Source: Propioniciclava sinopodophylli (GTDB taxonomy: Bacteria; Actinomycetota; Actinomycetes; Propionibacteriales; Propionibacteriaceae). Taken from it: 64,000 bases of DNA. The notes under the pieces were generated by a model, which saw only the letters and a list, made by a program, of their open reading frames with translations, ran no database searches and was not told where the DNA came from. The stretch is from NCBI RefSeq assembly GCF_004324755.1, contig NZ_SDMQ01000010.1, forward strand, positions 59,840 through 123,839, written 5' to 3'. Numbering within the stretch: position 1 is the stretch's first letter; each line of letters begins with the position of its first letter. The position numbers were made by a program, and so were the translations under genes. Positions 25,665 through 34,892 of the stretch are shown here, piece after piece.

Positions 25665-26000
25665 TCAGGCGACGCGGGGTGCGTACATGATCACGGTGAT
25701 GCCGGCGAGGCAGACCAAGGCGCCAATCACGTCGTAGCGGTCCGGCCGGAATTCGTCGAACACCATGCCCCAGATCAGGGAACCGGCGACGAACACCCCT
25801 CCGTAGGCGGCGAGGATGCGACCGAAGTTGGCGTCGGGCTGCAGGGTGGCCACGAACCCGTAGAGACCGAGGGCGAGCATGCCGGCGCCCGCCCAGACCC
25901 ACCCCCTATGTTCACGGACGCCTTGCCAGACCAGCCAGGCGCCGCCGATCTCGAGCACGGCCGCGATGGCGAACAGGGCGTCGCTACGTGCGATTTCCAT
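25665..26000 (-). CDS. YnfA family (UPF0060) small membrane protein
   Basis: A 111-residue protein with four membrane segments, related to the small multidrug resistance fold: [60 protein letters not shown]. No substrate is established for most members. On its strand TAGCCT ends 7 bases before the ATG, so it is likely leaderless. It is a single gene. Confidence 0.88.
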   Translation of the reverse strand: MEIARSDALFAIAAVLEIGGAWLVWQGVREHRGWVWAGAGMLALGLYGFVATLQPDANFGRILAAYGGVFVAGSLIWGMVFDEFRPDRYDVIGALVCLAGITVIMYAPRVA

Positions 26001-26080
26001 GCGTGTGAGGCTAGACGCAGGAGCGGATCGCACACGACGTCGGTGTCGCTTCCCGCTGCGCAGCCACCTCCCGGGCCGAA

Positions 26081-26644
26081 TCAGACCGGCGCCTGGGTGT
26101 GATGCGCCCGCCACCCGGTGTCGTCCATGGCGTAGACGAGGTTGTCGTCCCACGCGCCCCGGCACCAGTACGACCTGGGCGCGAGCGACTCGACGTGCAT
26201 CCCCAGCTTCTCGAGCAGTCTCGCGGACCTGACGTTCTTCGGTGACAACTGGCCGTAGATGCGATGGCACCCGAGGCGCTCGACCAGGTCGGACACGACA
26301 GCGGACGCCGCCTCGAACGCGTACCCCTTCCCTTGGTGGTCCGCCTGCAGCGTGAAGCCGATCTCTGCGACGCCACCGTGCTCGTCGAGGTCGACGTAGA
26401 GGTCCCCGATGAGCTCGCCCTCACGTTCGATGCCGATTTGTCGCGGCTCTCCGGGGACGATGTCGATCCAGTTCGACTGGGCCTCGACGTGGCGTTCCAC
26501 CCGCTCCCGCGTCACCGGGAGGTCCCAGTCCTGGTACTCCGCCACGACCGGGTCGTTGCGGTAGGCGAGGATCACGTCGACGTCGTCCCTGCGGAGTGGG
26601 CGCAGGACGAGACGTTCGGTGCTGCGGGGATAGGGGTTGGCCAC
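26081..26644 (-). CDS. GNAT-family N-acetyltransferase (RimJ/RimL-like)
   Basis: A 187-residue acetyltransferase. [21 protein letters not shown] is the RimJ-type start; motif A for acetyl-CoA is around [36 protein letters not shown] follows. Substrate unknown. GTG start with CATGCT ending 6 bases before it. The 235 bp upstream hold several palindromes. Confidence 0.85.
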   Translation of the reverse strand: MANPYPRSTERLVLRPLRRDDVDVILAYRNDPVVAEYQDWDLPVTRERVERHVEAQSNWIDIVPGEPRQIGIEREGELIGDLYVDLDEHGGVAEIGFTLQADHQGKGYAFEAASAVVSDLVERLGCHRIYGQLSPKNVRSARLLEKLGMHVESLAPRSYWCRGAWDDNLVYAMDDTGWRAHHTQAPV

Positions 26645-26704
26645 GCGCCCAGCATGGCCGACCGGTGGGGCGCGGACAACGCCGCAGCATGACAGCGAGC
26701 TCGC

Positions 26705-26767
26705 AACGCGCGTTCTCCCTCCCAACGCGGATCATCTCCGCGTTACGAGGGAGCATCCGCGTTACGA
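26705..26767. promoter_or_regulatory. Cluster of palindromes before the GNAT gene
   Basis: AACGCGCGTT (26705-26714) is a perfect palindrome; AACGCGGA (26724-26731) pairs with TCCGCGTT (26737-26744); TCCGCGTTACGA is repeated directly at 26737 and 26756 (19 bp apart). The 235-bp gap between the peptidase gene and the GNAT gene has no coding frame I support. It looks like an operator or terminator cluster. Confidence 0.4.
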
Positions 26768-26879
26768 ACGCTCGGGTGAGCGGACGGGACGCCGGACGGA
26801 GCGGATAGTCCTCAACCCGACCCGAGGGAGATGTCCAGGACCTGGGCGGAACACGACCGAGCATGCCGCCATGCTGCCC

Positions 26880-27470
26880 TCAAGCGGCCGGCTCCGAAGG
26901 CGGGACGTGGAGGATCACGCCGTCGCGGGTGTCCTCGACCAGGGTGCCCTCGGGGTGCTCGGCCACCATCCGCAGGATCATCCAGTCCCCGATGCACCCC
27001 GACAGGTGGAACGCGGCCGGCAGCACGAGGTAGGGGCCCCACGGGAGGGTGAACACCAGGACGGCCAGCAGCGCGTTGACGACGAACGTGGGCATCATCG
27101 CCACCCACCAGAACTGCCGCCGCGTGTACCTGAAACCGGGCGATGTGGCGTACGCGTAGGGGACCGTGCCCTGCATCATCCCGACCCCGAACTGCGGCCG
27201 GGCGCCGTAGCGGGCCATCACCAACCCGTGGACGGCCTCGTGCAGCACCAATGCCGCGAGCGTGCCACCCACGAGCAGGCCCAGGAAGGGCAGCAGGTTC
27301 CACCAGCTGGAGAACGGGTCGTGCGCCACAGCCGGCCGGAGCGCCAGCGCGACGAAGATCACGCCGCCGAGCGCGAACCACACCAGGCTGCGGCGGGCCA
27401 GCGCCTCGGTGTCGAGCTGGTCCATCGTCCACGCGGTAGTGGCCCAGCCGTCGGCTGTGGGGTCGGTCAT
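26880..27470 (-). CDS. DUF3267-type membrane metalloprotease-like protein
   Basis: A 196-residue membrane protein with HEAVH at about 77-81 inside a hydrophobic segment (GTLAALVLHEAVHGLVMA), the zinc motif of site-2-type (M50-like) peptidases and of DUF3267. At least four hydrophobic segments are visible. A conserved Asp near the C-terminal membrane helix (GDWMILRM) could be the third ligand. Substrate unknown. TAGGAT on its strand ends 7 bases before the ATG, which suggests a leaderless message. Confidence 0.7.
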   Translation of the reverse strand: MTDPTADGWATTAWTMDQLDTEALARRSLVWFALGGVIFVALALRPAVAHDPFSSWWNLLPFLGLLVGGTLAALVLHEAVHGLVMARYGARPQFGVGMMQGTVPYAYATSPGFRYTRRQFWWVAMMPTFVVNALLAVLVFTLPWGPYLVLPAAFHLSGCIGDWMILRMVAEHPEGTLVEDTRDGVILHVPPSEPAA

Positions 27471-27480
27471 GCGGCTGATC

Positions 27481-28674
27481 CTAGGCCGACCACTCCCAAG
27501 CCTCGCCGTCGGAAGCGCGCACCTGCACACGCGGGACAGGCGCCAGCTCGAGACGGACGTCCACCCTGTCGTCGCTGTGGGTGACCGCGTACTCGATCCA
27601 GGCGTTCTCCTTGGCGACCACACTGAGGCGCCCCCGCGAGAGCCACGCGTGGCGACGGCGGAAGCCGATCAGGTCCTGGTAGACCCGCTGGAGCCACGCG
27701 CCGGCCGGTAGCAGGTCGGCGGGGGAGGCGGGCAGCGGCGGCCGGATCGGGTCGTCGGCGTACGCCCCCGTGCCCCGTTCGCCCGTGAAGCCCTGCTCGT
27801 CCCCGTAGTAGACGCTCGGCATGCCCGGCACGGTGAACAGCACGGAGGCCGCGAGCGCGGCCCCGTCGCTGCCGACGAGTGAGGCGATCCGGTCGACGTC
27901 GTGGTTGCCGACGAAGGTGTTGAGCACGTGGTGTGCCGAGAACGCCTGGTGCCGCTCCAGCGCGTGCGCCAGCTCCCAGCAGTTGGTGTCCTTGATGGAG
28001 CTCCAGGTGGCCTTCCAGAGCTCGTAGGCGGTGACCGAGTCGAGCGCGCCTGCGTCCGCGATCGCGCCGTAGTCACCGTGGATGACCTCGCCGAGGAACA
28101 GGGCGTCCGGGAACTCGTGGCGCACGCGTCCGGTCACCTCGCGCCAGAATGCGGGGGCGACCGCGTAGGCGACGTCGAGGCGCCAGCCGGCGATGCCGCG
28201 GCGGAGCCAGTGCAGCATGATGTCGGTGACCCAGTCGGCGACGTCGCCTCGGGTGTGGTCGAGCTCGACGAGATTGTCGTGCCCCTCCCACGTGTAGAGG
28301 TGGCCGTTCGAGCGGCGCAGCATGGGGGACTCCTCGGCGACCAGGCCGTGCTGGGTGCTCACGTGGTTGAACACGCCGTCCAGCATCAGGGACAGGCCGC
28401 GCTCGCGGCAGGCGGCGACGAGGGCGTCGAAATCGGCGTCGTCGCCCAGGCGGGGGTCGATCCGGAAGTGGTCCAGCGTGTCGTACCCGTGCGAGACGGA
28501 CGCGAAGATGGGGCCGAGCAGCAGGCCCGAGCACCCCAGGGACACGGCGTGGTCGAGCCACGGTTCGAGCGCCCCGAGGCGGTGCACCACCTCGCCGCCA
28601 CCCTCGTGGACGGGCGCGCCGAGCGCGCCGAGGGGGTAGACGTGGTACCAGATGGTGTGGTCCGCCAAGCTCAT
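27481..28674 (-). CDS. GH13 alpha-amylase family enzyme
   Basis: A 397-residue cytoplasmic glycoside hydrolase of family 13, acting on alpha-glucans or sucrose-like sugars. The catalytic residues are visible: nucleophile Asp in GWRLDVAYAV, acid Glu in LFLGEVIHG, and the third Asp in VGNHDVDR. LMLDGVFNHVS is region I. It has no signal peptide and is shorter than secreted amylases. The start at 28674 has CAGGAG upstream. It is divergent from a TetR regulator, which probably controls it. Confidence 0.85.
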   Translation of the reverse strand: MSLADHTIWYHVYPLGALGAPVHEGGGEVVHRLGALEPWLDHAVSLGCSGLLLGPIFASVSHGYDTLDHFRIDPRLGDDADFDALVAACRERGLSLMLDGVFNHVSTQHGLVAEESPMLRRSNGHLYTWEGHDNLVELDHTRGDVADWVTDIMLHWLRRGIAGWRLDVAYAVAPAFWREVTGRVRHEFPDALFLGEVIHGDYGAIADAGALDSVTAYELWKATWSSIKDTNCWELAHALERHQAFSAHHVLNTFVGNHDVDRIASLVGSDGAALAASVLFTVPGMPSVYYGDEQGFTGERGTGAYADDPIRPPLPASPADLLPAGAWLQRVYQDLIGFRRRHAWLSRGRLSVVAKENAWIEYAVTHSDDRVDVRLELAPVPRVQVRASDGEAWEWSA

Positions 28675-28685
28675 TGCAACTCCTG

Positions 28686-28735
28686 TTGAGTGTGGATCAA
28701 TACACTGTTGACAGTAGCTCAATAGCCGCTAGCAT
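28686..28735 (+). promoter_or_regulatory. TetR/amylase divergent promoter with nested palindromes
   Basis: For the tetR gene, TTGACA (28708-28713) and TAGCAT (28730-28735) are a -35/-10 pair with a 16-bp gap, and the ATG follows 7 bases later. ACTGT-TG-ACAGT (28704-28715) is a palindrome over the -35 box, nested in TTGAG (28686-28690) ... CTCAA (28718-28722). This is a likely TetR operator. Confidence 0.55.
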
Positions 28736-28742
28736 GGCAAGC

Positions 28743-29339
28743 ATGACGGCAACAGGACCCACCGTGCGGCGGCGCCTCGGCCCGGAGGAGCGCCGCGCCG
28801 TCATCCTCGCGGCAGCGCGTGCGGCCTTCGCCACTGCGTCCTACGCGGAAGTGGGCGTCCCCGAGGTGGCCCGCCGGGCCGGGGGGTCGCCGGCCATCGT
28901 CTTCCACTACTTCGGCTCGAAGGAGGGGCTCTACGCCGCCCTTTTGGAAGCTGACATGAACGACCTCGCCGAACGCCAACAGGCCGCCGACGCGGCGCTG
29001 CCACCCAACACGTCGGCGCGTGACCGCGTGCGGACGTGGGTGTTGGCGCACCTCGATCATGTCGCCGCACACGCCCGCGGCAGCTTGGCCCGAGAGGAGC
29101 CTGTAGCGACCGCCGCCATCAGGGACCGTGCGCGTGAGAAAGACCTGGCCTTCCTTGCCGAGATCCTGCAGCCGGCGGACGCCGTCCGTGACCGGTTCGC
29201 CCTGCTCGGCTTCCTCGGCTTCCTGGACGCCGTGGGTGCGGCGTGGGCGTCCGACGGCTGCCCGGAGGATGACCGCCACCCGCTGGTCGAGGCCGCCCTC
29301 GGCGCCCTGCAGGGGGGCCTGGGGGACTGGCGCCGCTGA
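28743..29339 (+). CDS. TetR/AcrR-family transcriptional regulator
   Basis: A 198-residue repressor with an N-terminal HTH: EERRAVILAAARAAFATASY, then VARRAGGSPAIVFHYFGSKEGLY (about 35-57 overall). The C-terminal ligand domain is helical. It is divergent from the GH13 gene with 68 bp between starts, so a sugar or glucan ligand is plausible. ATG 28743 is chosen over 28734 because the -10 box ends exactly 7 bases before it. Confidence 0.88.
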   Translation: MTATGPTVRRRLGPEERRAVILAAARAAFATASYAEVGVPEVARRAGGSPAIVFHYFGSKEGLYAALLEADMNDLAERQQAADAALPPNTSARDRVRTWVLAHLDHVAAHARGSLAREEPVATAAIRDRAREKDLAFLAEILQPADAVRDRFALLGFLGFLDAVGAAWASDGCPEDDRHPLVEAALGALQGGLGDWRR

Positions 29340-29359
29340 GGCGCGTAGACTCGCACCTC

Positions 29360-30511
29360 GTGCCCTCCCACGAACCGCTCCGCCTGACCGCCCCCTCCGG
29401 GGGAACGGTCGAGGTCGCGACCCCCGTCGTGCTGGCGCCCATGGCCGGCATCACGAACCCCGCCTACCGGCAGCTGTGTCTCGAGCAGGGCGCCGGACTG
29501 TACGTGTGCGAGATGATCACCAGCCGCGGCATCGTCGAGAAGAACCCCAAGACGCTGGACATGCTGCGTTTCGCGCCCGGCGAGACCGTCCGGTCGGTGC
29601 AGCTCTACGGGGTGGACGCCGACGTCATGGCGAAGGCGGCCCACATCCTGTGTGACGAGCTGGGCGTCCACCACATCGACATCAACATGGGCTGCCCGGT
29701 GCCCAAGGTCACCCGCCGCGGCGGCGGCGGAGCGCTGCCGTGGAAGACCGACCGGCTGACCGAGATCCTGACGAAGACGGTGGCGGCAGCCGACGTCCAC
29801 GGCGTCCCGGTGACGGTGAAGACCCGTATGGGCATCGACGACGACCACCAGACCTACCTCGACGCCGGACGCATCGCGCAGGACGCCGGGGCGGCGGCCA
29901 TCGCGCTGCACGCGCGCACGGTCGCCCAGGCCTACTCCGGCCAGGCCCGCTGGGACGCCATTGCGACGCTGGTCGAGGCCGTCGACATCCCCGTGCTCGG
30001 CAACGGCGACATCTGGGAGGGCGTCGACGCGCTGCGCATGGTCGAGCAGACCGGGGCCGCGGGCGTCGTCATCGGCCGCGGCTGCCTCGGGCGGCCGTGG
30101 CTCTTCCGCGACCTGGCCGACGCCTTCGCCGGGCGCCCTGTGCAGCCGTACCCGACCCTCGGGGAGGTGACCGCGATGCTGCGGCGCCACGCCGTCCTGC
30201 TCGCCGAGATTCACGGCGAACGGTGGGGCCTGACTGACCTGCGCAAGCACATGGCGTGGTACTTCAAGGGCTTCCCGCTCGGCGGGGACCTGCGCCGCGA
30301 GTTCGCGATGGTCTCCAGCCTCGCCGAGCTCGACGCCCTCATCGCCCAGCTCGACCCGGACGCGACTTACCCCGTCCAGGAGCTGGGCACGCCGCGGGGT
30401 CGCCAAGGGACGCCCCGGGCGCACGTCACGCTGCCGTACGGGTGGCTGGACAGCCGGACGATCGGCGAGGAGGACCTCTCCGCCGCCGAGTCCGACGTGT
30501 CGGGCGGCTGA
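29360..30511 (+). CDS. dusB: tRNA-dihydrouridine synthase
   Basis: An FMN enzyme of 383 residues that reduces uridines in tRNA D-loops. VLAPMAGITNPAYRQLC is the N-terminal FMN loop, INMGCPVPKVTRRGGGG carries the catalytic Cys, and VKTRMGID and ALHARTVAQAYSGQARW bind FMN. TAGACT (29346-29351) ends 8 bases before the GTG, so it is probably leaderless. Confidence 0.94.
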   Translation: MPSHEPLRLTAPSGGTVEVATPVVLAPMAGITNPAYRQLCLEQGAGLYVCEMITSRGIVEKNPKTLDMLRFAPGETVRSVQLYGVDADVMAKAAHILCDELGVHHIDINMGCPVPKVTRRGGGGALPWKTDRLTEILTKTVAAADVHGVPVTVKTRMGIDDDHQTYLDAGRIAQDAGAAAIALHARTVAQAYSGQARWDAIATLVEAVDIPVLGNGDIWEGVDALRMVEQTGAAGVVIGRGCLGRPWLFRDLADAFAGRPVQPYPTLGEVTAMLRRHAVLLAEIHGERWGLTDLRKHMAWYFKGFPLGGDLRREFAMVSSLAELDALIAQLDPDATYPVQELGTPRGRQGTPRAHVTLPYGWLDSRTIGEEDLSAAESDVSGG

Positions 30512-30512
30512 C

Positions 30513-31238
30513 TCAGGCCAGCATCTGGGCGGCCGGCATCAGCCCGACCGCGAAGGCGATGAAGCCGACGATCGGTGCCAGGATGCCGAGGATGATGCCC
30601 CCGATGCCGAAGTTGCGGCCCCGGCGACGGGACACCGCGATGATGCTGACGATCCAGCCGGCGATGCCCGCGAGGGTGGCGAAGATGCCAGCAGTGGTGG
30701 AGCCGGCCACCTGCTGACCGAGCGCGATCACCATCGGGTCGTTCGGGTCGGGGTTCTGCATGGCGTCGATGCCGTAGTCGAGCATGAACTGGCCCACGTG
30801 AGCGCCCACGTTGTAGCCGACGACCGCGAGGATGATCGTGCACACCGCGACGATCCCCAGGCCGATGAGGCCGAGGGTCTTGCTCTGGGGCTGCGGCTCG
30901 GCCGGCCACTGCTGCTGGTAGCCCTGCGGGTACTGGCCGTAGGGCGCGGCCTGCTGGCCCTGCGGGTAGGCCGAGTACTGCTGCTGGCCGTACGCCTGCT
31001 GCCCGGAGGGCTGCTGGCCGTACGCCTGCTGCTGTGGGTACGACGCGTCATGGGCGGGCGGCTGCCCGTACTGCGGGGCCCCGTACGGCTGCTGCCCGTA
31101 CTGCGGCGCATGGTACCCCTGCTGGCCGGCGCCCTGCTGCGACGACGGCTCGTCGTGGCGCGGCGGCTGGTAGCCCTGGTCGGGGGCCTGCGCCTCGTCG
31201 CGGCGATAGGGATCGGGGGTGGGGGTCTGGTCGCTCAT
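30513..31238 (-). CDS. DUF4190-type membrane protein with Q/Y/G/P-rich tail
   Basis: A 241-residue protein. Residues 1-120 are a low-complexity, disordered stretch rich in Gln, Tyr, Gly and Pro (repeats such as YGQQ and AYGQQ). The C-terminal half holds three hydrophobic segments (TLGLIGLGIVAVCTIILAVV, IFATLAGIAGWIVSIIAVS, IGGIILGILAPIVGFIAF). No enzyme motif is visible. Related proteins are common in actinobacteria, with no clear role. I use the second ATG (31238), which has AAGG 6 bases upstream. The gene is convergent with dusB; the two stops are 1 bp apart. Confidence 0.75.
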   Translation of the reverse strand: MSDQTPTPDPYRRDEAQAPDQGYQPPRHDEPSSQQGAGQQGYHAPQYGQQPYGAPQYGQPPAHDASYPQQQAYGQQPSGQQAYGQQQYSAYPQGQQAAPYGQYPQGYQQQWPAEPQPQSKTLGLIGLGIVAVCTIILAVVGYNVGAHVGQFMLDYGIDAMQNPDPNDPMVIALGQQVAGSTTAGIFATLAGIAGWIVSIIAVSRRRGRNFGIGGIILGILAPIVGFIAFAVGLMPAAQMLA

Positions 31239-31296
31239 GGCCATCCTTGTGCTCAGTCGGGTGGCCCCAGTCTATGAAGCACGCCAAGATTGGCGC

Positions 31297-32418
31297 ATGA
31301 CGGACGCGCTGAACCCCCGCACGGTCGCCTGGGCCCAGACCATGGCCGGCCACGCCGAGGGTGACGTCGTCCGCGCCCACCGGGACTCGCACGCGCACCT
31401 CCACCTGCCCGCGCCCATCGGCCGGGAGGCCCGCGAGGAGCGGGAGAGGCTCGTTCTGCGCCCCGGCGCCACCTTCAGCTCGGGCGCCGGCACCCGGGCT
31501 GTGGCGGAGGAGCCCGACGTCGAGCGCACTTGCTTCGAGCGCGACCGTGACCGTATCGTCCACTCGACCGCCTTCCGGCGGCTGGCCGGCAAGACGCAGG
31601 TCGTCGTCTACCCGACCGACCACCAGCGCACACGCCTCACCCACGCCATCGAGGTCGCGCAGGTCGCCACGTCGCTGGCCCGCGGTATCGGGGTGAACGT
31701 CGCCCTCGCGGACGCCATGGCACTGGGCCACGACTGCGGGCACGGACCCGGGGGGCACGCGTCCGAGGACGCCTTCGACGCCTTCCTCTCCGGCGGCTAC
31801 GACCACGGGCCCTGGGGCGCCGACGTGGTCCTGACGCCGCTGAACCTGTGCGTCGAGACCCTCGACGGCATCCGGAACCACTCGTGGTCGCGCCCGGCAC
31901 CGATGACGATCGAGGGCGAGCTGGTCAGCTGGGCCGACCGCATCGCCTACTGCGCCCACGATCTCGAGGACGCCATCCACGCCGGCATCGTGTCGCTGGA
32001 CGACCTGCCGCGGGAGGTGGTCGCCATCGCGGGCGGGACGCGGCGAGAACAGTTGGCCGTCTTCATCCGCTCCATCATCACCACCGTCGCCGAGACCGGC
32101 GTCGTGGGGATGGACGCCGAGGTGGCGGCGGCCTTGGCGTCCCTGCGCGCGTTCAACTACGAGCGCATCTACACCCGGCCGGAGTCGGTCGCCCAGAGCA
32201 ACGCCGTCATCGAGGTGCTGCGCGGGCTCGTCGAGTACTACTGCGAGCACCCCGGCGCCATGCCCACCGATTACCACGGGCCCGCCGAGGCGGACCGCGT
32301 CACAACCGCCGTCACCTACGTCGGCGGCATGACGGACCGCTACGCGTTCGACATGGCCGAGGAACGGCTCGGCTGGGACCACGACCGCCTGCCCCAGGGC
32401 ATCGGCCGCGGCGACTGA
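31297..32418 (+). CDS. dgt: Deoxyguanosinetriphosphate triphosphohydrolase (HD domain)
   Basis: A 373-residue dNTP triphosphohydrolase of the HD superfamily that controls dNTP pools. RDRDRIVHSTAFRRLAGKTQV is the family start, H-D metal residues are in TRLTHAIEVAQ and ALGHDCGHGPGGH, and SWADRIAYCAHDLEDA follows. CAAGAT ends 6 bases before the ATG. Its proximity to dnaG matches mycobacterial order; here two lipoproteins and fetB stand between. Confidence 0.93.
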   Translation: MTDALNPRTVAWAQTMAGHAEGDVVRAHRDSHAHLHLPAPIGREAREERERLVLRPGATFSSGAGTRAVAEEPDVERTCFERDRDRIVHSTAFRRLAGKTQVVVYPTDHQRTRLTHAIEVAQVATSLARGIGVNVALADAMALGHDCGHGPGGHASEDAFDAFLSGGYDHGPWGADVVLTPLNLCVETLDGIRNHSWSRPAPMTIEGELVSWADRIAYCAHDLEDAIHAGIVSLDDLPREVVAIAGGTRREQLAVFIRSIITTVAETGVVGMDAEVAAALASLRAFNYERIYTRPESVAQSNAVIEVLRGLVEYYCEHPGAMPTDYHGPAEADRVTTAVTYVGGMTDRYAFDMAEERLGWDHDRLPQGIGRGD

Positions 32419-32428
32419 GCCCCACGGG

Positions 32429-33232
32429 TCAGGGGCCGGGGGCCCACTGGCCGGAGTCGTCCGGGTCGCGCGGGGCGGTGGGCCTCGCGCGAGGAGCGGG
32501 TGCGAGGCTCGACCCGTCCGCCCCGTGGGCACCGGTAGTCGGGGCGGGACGCCGGAACGGCAGCCCCTGCCTGCGACGGGGGTAGCCGTGCACCGGGTCC
32601 GGCGGCTCGTCCCGCCGTCCGACCAGGGCGAGGGCCAGGCCCCGTACCGCCGCGACCAGCGCGAACCCCAGGCCGAGCCCGAGCGCGCCCGGCACGAGCC
32701 ACCCCGGAACGCCCGGGGCCACGCGCAGCGTCACCCCCATCCCGCCGTCCTGCAGGTCGAGCAGGGAGCGCCAGCGCACCCGGTCGCCCACCACCTCGCC
32801 GCCCGACGCCGCGACGACCTCCGCGTCGGCGAACGTCGTGGTCAGGTCCAGGGTCGAGTCCGGCTCGATGGCCTGGAAGGCGTAGCTCGGCAGGGTCAGG
32901 AAGACGTGCCCGCCCGCCGTGCGGACGGTGACGTCGGGAACATTGCCGAGCTCATCCCGGGGGAGCTCCGCCGTGAGGCGGCAGTCGACCCGTCCGCCGG
33001 CCGACACGACGTCGGAGACGACCAACAGCGAGGTGTGGGCCCATCCGTCGCAGGGCGAGCCGCCGTCGGCGAACTCGGCGATCCCGTGGCTGACGCGCAC
33101 GTCGAGGCTCACGGTCTCCGCGCCGACGACCACGTCGCCGGTGGCATCGCAGCCCGTGAGCGCCAAGGCGGCGAGGATCGCCCCCGCGGCCAGGGCGGCT
33201 CGTCGGCTCGTCGTGCGGCGCGGCTCAGCCAT
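32429..33232 (-). CDS. LppM-like lipoprotein with C-terminal membrane anchor (copy 1)
   Basis: A 267-residue lipoprotein: signal peptide to LALTGC, an extracellular beta-rich domain like LppM (DUF3153-type), one membrane helix at about 177-199 (WLVPGALGLGLGFALVAAVR), and a Pro/Arg-rich cytoplasmic tail ending QWAPGP. It overlaps the next gene upstream by 8 bp. LppM of M. tuberculosis affects phagosome maturation; no function can be assigned here. Confidence 0.7.
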   Translation of the reverse strand: MAEPRRTTSRRAALAAGAILAALALTGCDATGDVVVGAETVSLDVRVSHGIAEFADGGSPCDGWAHTSLLVVSDVVSAGGRVDCRLTAELPRDELGNVPDVTVRTAGGHVFLTLPSYAFQAIEPDSTLDLTTTFADAEVVAASGGEVVGDRVRWRSLLDLQDGGMGVTLRVAPGVPGWLVPGALGLGLGFALVAAVRGLALALVGRRDEPPDPVHGYPRRRQGLPFRRPAPTTGAHGADGSSLAPAPRARPTAPRDPDDSGQWAPGP

Positions 33233-33932
33233 CGGGGGCCCACTCGGCGGGGTCGGCGGGCGGGGTGGGCTCGACCGGCGGTGCGGACGCCTCATGTGGA
33301 GTGGGCTGGGAGCGTACGCTCGGCGCGTCGTCGTCGCCCAACCAGCCGCGCAGCCACAGCAGCACCAGACCGAGCAGCGTGCCCCAGCCCAGGCCCGCCA
33401 CCATCGGCACGACCCACGGCGGGGGGGCCGGGCGCGTCCACGCGGTCGCGGCGACGCCCTCGGCCAGGATCCGGTTCGGGTCGGTCAGGCGCACCGAGCG
33501 CCCCGTGACGTCGCCCCCGGCGGCGGCGACCACGTCGCCGGGGAAGTGGAGGGTGAGGTCCAGGTCGTCGGTGGGGGCGGGACGCTCGAGGAACCACGGC
33601 GGGTCCACCGCCACGAACAGGTGGTCGGACGCCCTCGCGACCGTGCCCAGGCTGGGGTCCTGCCCGGACTCCCGCGTGACGCCCGTGATGCGGCAGGCCC
33701 GCTGGCCCGGCGGTGCCGGTAGCGCGGTGGTCGTCAGGCCCCAGCGCTCGGCGGCCATGGCGCCGTCGCACAGGTCGAGCCCGCCGGCGAGGGACGCCGC
33801 AGCGTAGGTGAGGGCCACGTCGACCGTGACGGCGGCGTCCTCGTCGAAGCGCAGGTCGCCGCGCAGGGAACACCCGGCGAGCGGCACCATCAGGGCGACC
33901 GCCGCCAGCCGCCCGAGGCGCCGGGGCTTCAT
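33225..33932 (-). CDS. LppM-like lipoprotein with C-terminal membrane anchor (copy 2)
   Basis: A 235-residue paralogue of the next gene with the same plan: lipobox VPLAGC, beta-rich domain (LHFPGDVVAAAGGDVTGRSV), one membrane helix (PMVAGLGWGTLLGLVLLWL) and a Pro-rich tail ending EWAPDG. TAGGGT on its strand ends 6 bases before the ATG, so this gene starts the two-gene operon. Confidence 0.7.
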   Translation of the reverse strand: MKPRRLGRLAAVALMVPLAGCSLRGDLRFDEDAAVTVDVALTYAAASLAGGLDLCDGAMAAERWGLTTTALPAPPGQRACRITGVTRESGQDPSLGTVARASDHLFVAVDPPWFLERPAPTDDLDLTLHFPGDVVAAAGGDVTGRSVRLTDPNRILAEGVAATAWTRPAPPPWVVPMVAGLGWGTLLGLVLLWLRGWLGDDDAPSVRSQPTPHEASAPPVEPTPPADPAEWAPDG

Positions 33933-33941
33933 GGCGCGACC

Positions 33942-34075
33942 CTATCGGTGGTCCGGCGCCCAGGCGGAGGGTTCCTCGGGTAGGGGCGGAAGGGTCGGGC
34001 TCGCCGGCTCAGGTGCGGGACGGACGCTGCCGCCCTGCCTCCCGACAGCGGCGTCCGCCCCTGGTCGGGACGCCG
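33942..34075 (-). pseudogene. Coding remnant resembling a third LppM-like C-terminal tail
   Basis: After the fetB stop an open frame continues for about 44 residues and ends SAWAPDHR, with a Pro-rich run before it, like the tails of the two neighbouring lipoproteins (EWAPDG, QWAPGP). It has no start of its own. It may be what is left of a third copy, or an extension of fetB lost by a frameshift. Confidence 0.35.
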
Positions 34076-34834
34076 TCAGACGTGCAGCTTCGGGCGCAGG
34101 TCGGCGGGCACGATCAGGCCGCGGCGGACGAACTCGGCCATCGCCGCGACGGTGCACGCCTGCCCGGCCATGATCGCCACGAGCACCAGCACCTGGGCCG
34201 CACCCGCCTGCAGCGGGGAGCCGCCGCCCAGCAGGACGCCGATGAACGCGCCCGGCAGGGTGACCAGCCCGACCGTCCGGGTCTGGTCGAGGTTGGGGAT
34301 GAGCGCCTCGGGCACCACCCGATCGATCACCAGCCCGATCGCATCGCGGCGCAGCAGTCCCAGCGCGAGGGCGGCCTCGTACTCGCCCTGGCTCTCGCGC
34401 AACTCGCCGAACACGCGGCGTCCGGCCAGCGTGTGGGCGGTCATCATGTTGCCGGTCACGATGCCGCCCAGCGCGATCAGCGTGATGCCGTTGAAGGGGG
34501 ACGCCCCGGTGCCGAACACGATGAGGAGGACCGGGACCAGGCCGGCCAGGAGGGCCACGGCCGTCCAGGGCCAGCAGTCGCGGACGGAAACGCGGCCGGT
34601 CGTCGTCCACAGCGCGACGCCGAACATGAGGGCCCAGAACGCGAACGCACCCCACAGCGTCTGGACGGCGGCGGCCAGCACCAGCGACACCACGGCCAGC
34701 TGCAGCACGGCGCGCACGGCGGCCACGACCTGCTGGCGGGCCAGGCCCATGCGTCCGGCCAGCGACGCCGCGACGCCGAGCGCCACGAGCAGCACCAGGC
34801 CGAGCGCTAGCCCCCATCCCTCGTTCACGGTCAC
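34076..34834 (-). CDS. fetB: FetB-like ABC permease (UPF0014)
   Basis: A 252-residue membrane protein with about seven hydrophobic segments, matching FetB, the permease of an iron or metal exporter: GASPFNGITLIALGGIVTGN, AALALGLLRRDAIGLVI, LPGAFIGVLLGGGSPLQAG. The ATPase partner FetA is not adjacent. The first GTG (34834) is chosen because ACCCTA (TAGGGT on its strand) lies 8 bases upstream. It is divergent from dnaG. Confidence 0.82.
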   Translation of the reverse strand: MTVNEGWGLALGLVLLVALGVAASLAGRMGLARQQVVAAVRAVLQLAVVSLVLAAAVQTLWGAFAFWALMFGVALWTTTGRVSVRDCWPWTAVALLAGLVPVLLIVFGTGASPFNGITLIALGGIVTGNMMTAHTLAGRRVFGELRESQGEYEAALALGLLRRDAIGLVIDRVVPEALIPNLDQTRTVGLVTLPGAFIGVLLGGGSPLQAGAAQVLVLVAIMAGQACTVAAMAEFVRRGLIVPADLRPKLHV

Positions 34835-34892
34835 GATCGACGACCCTACCCCCGGGCGCAGGGCGCGGGCGTCCGCGGCTACACTGCGGCGC

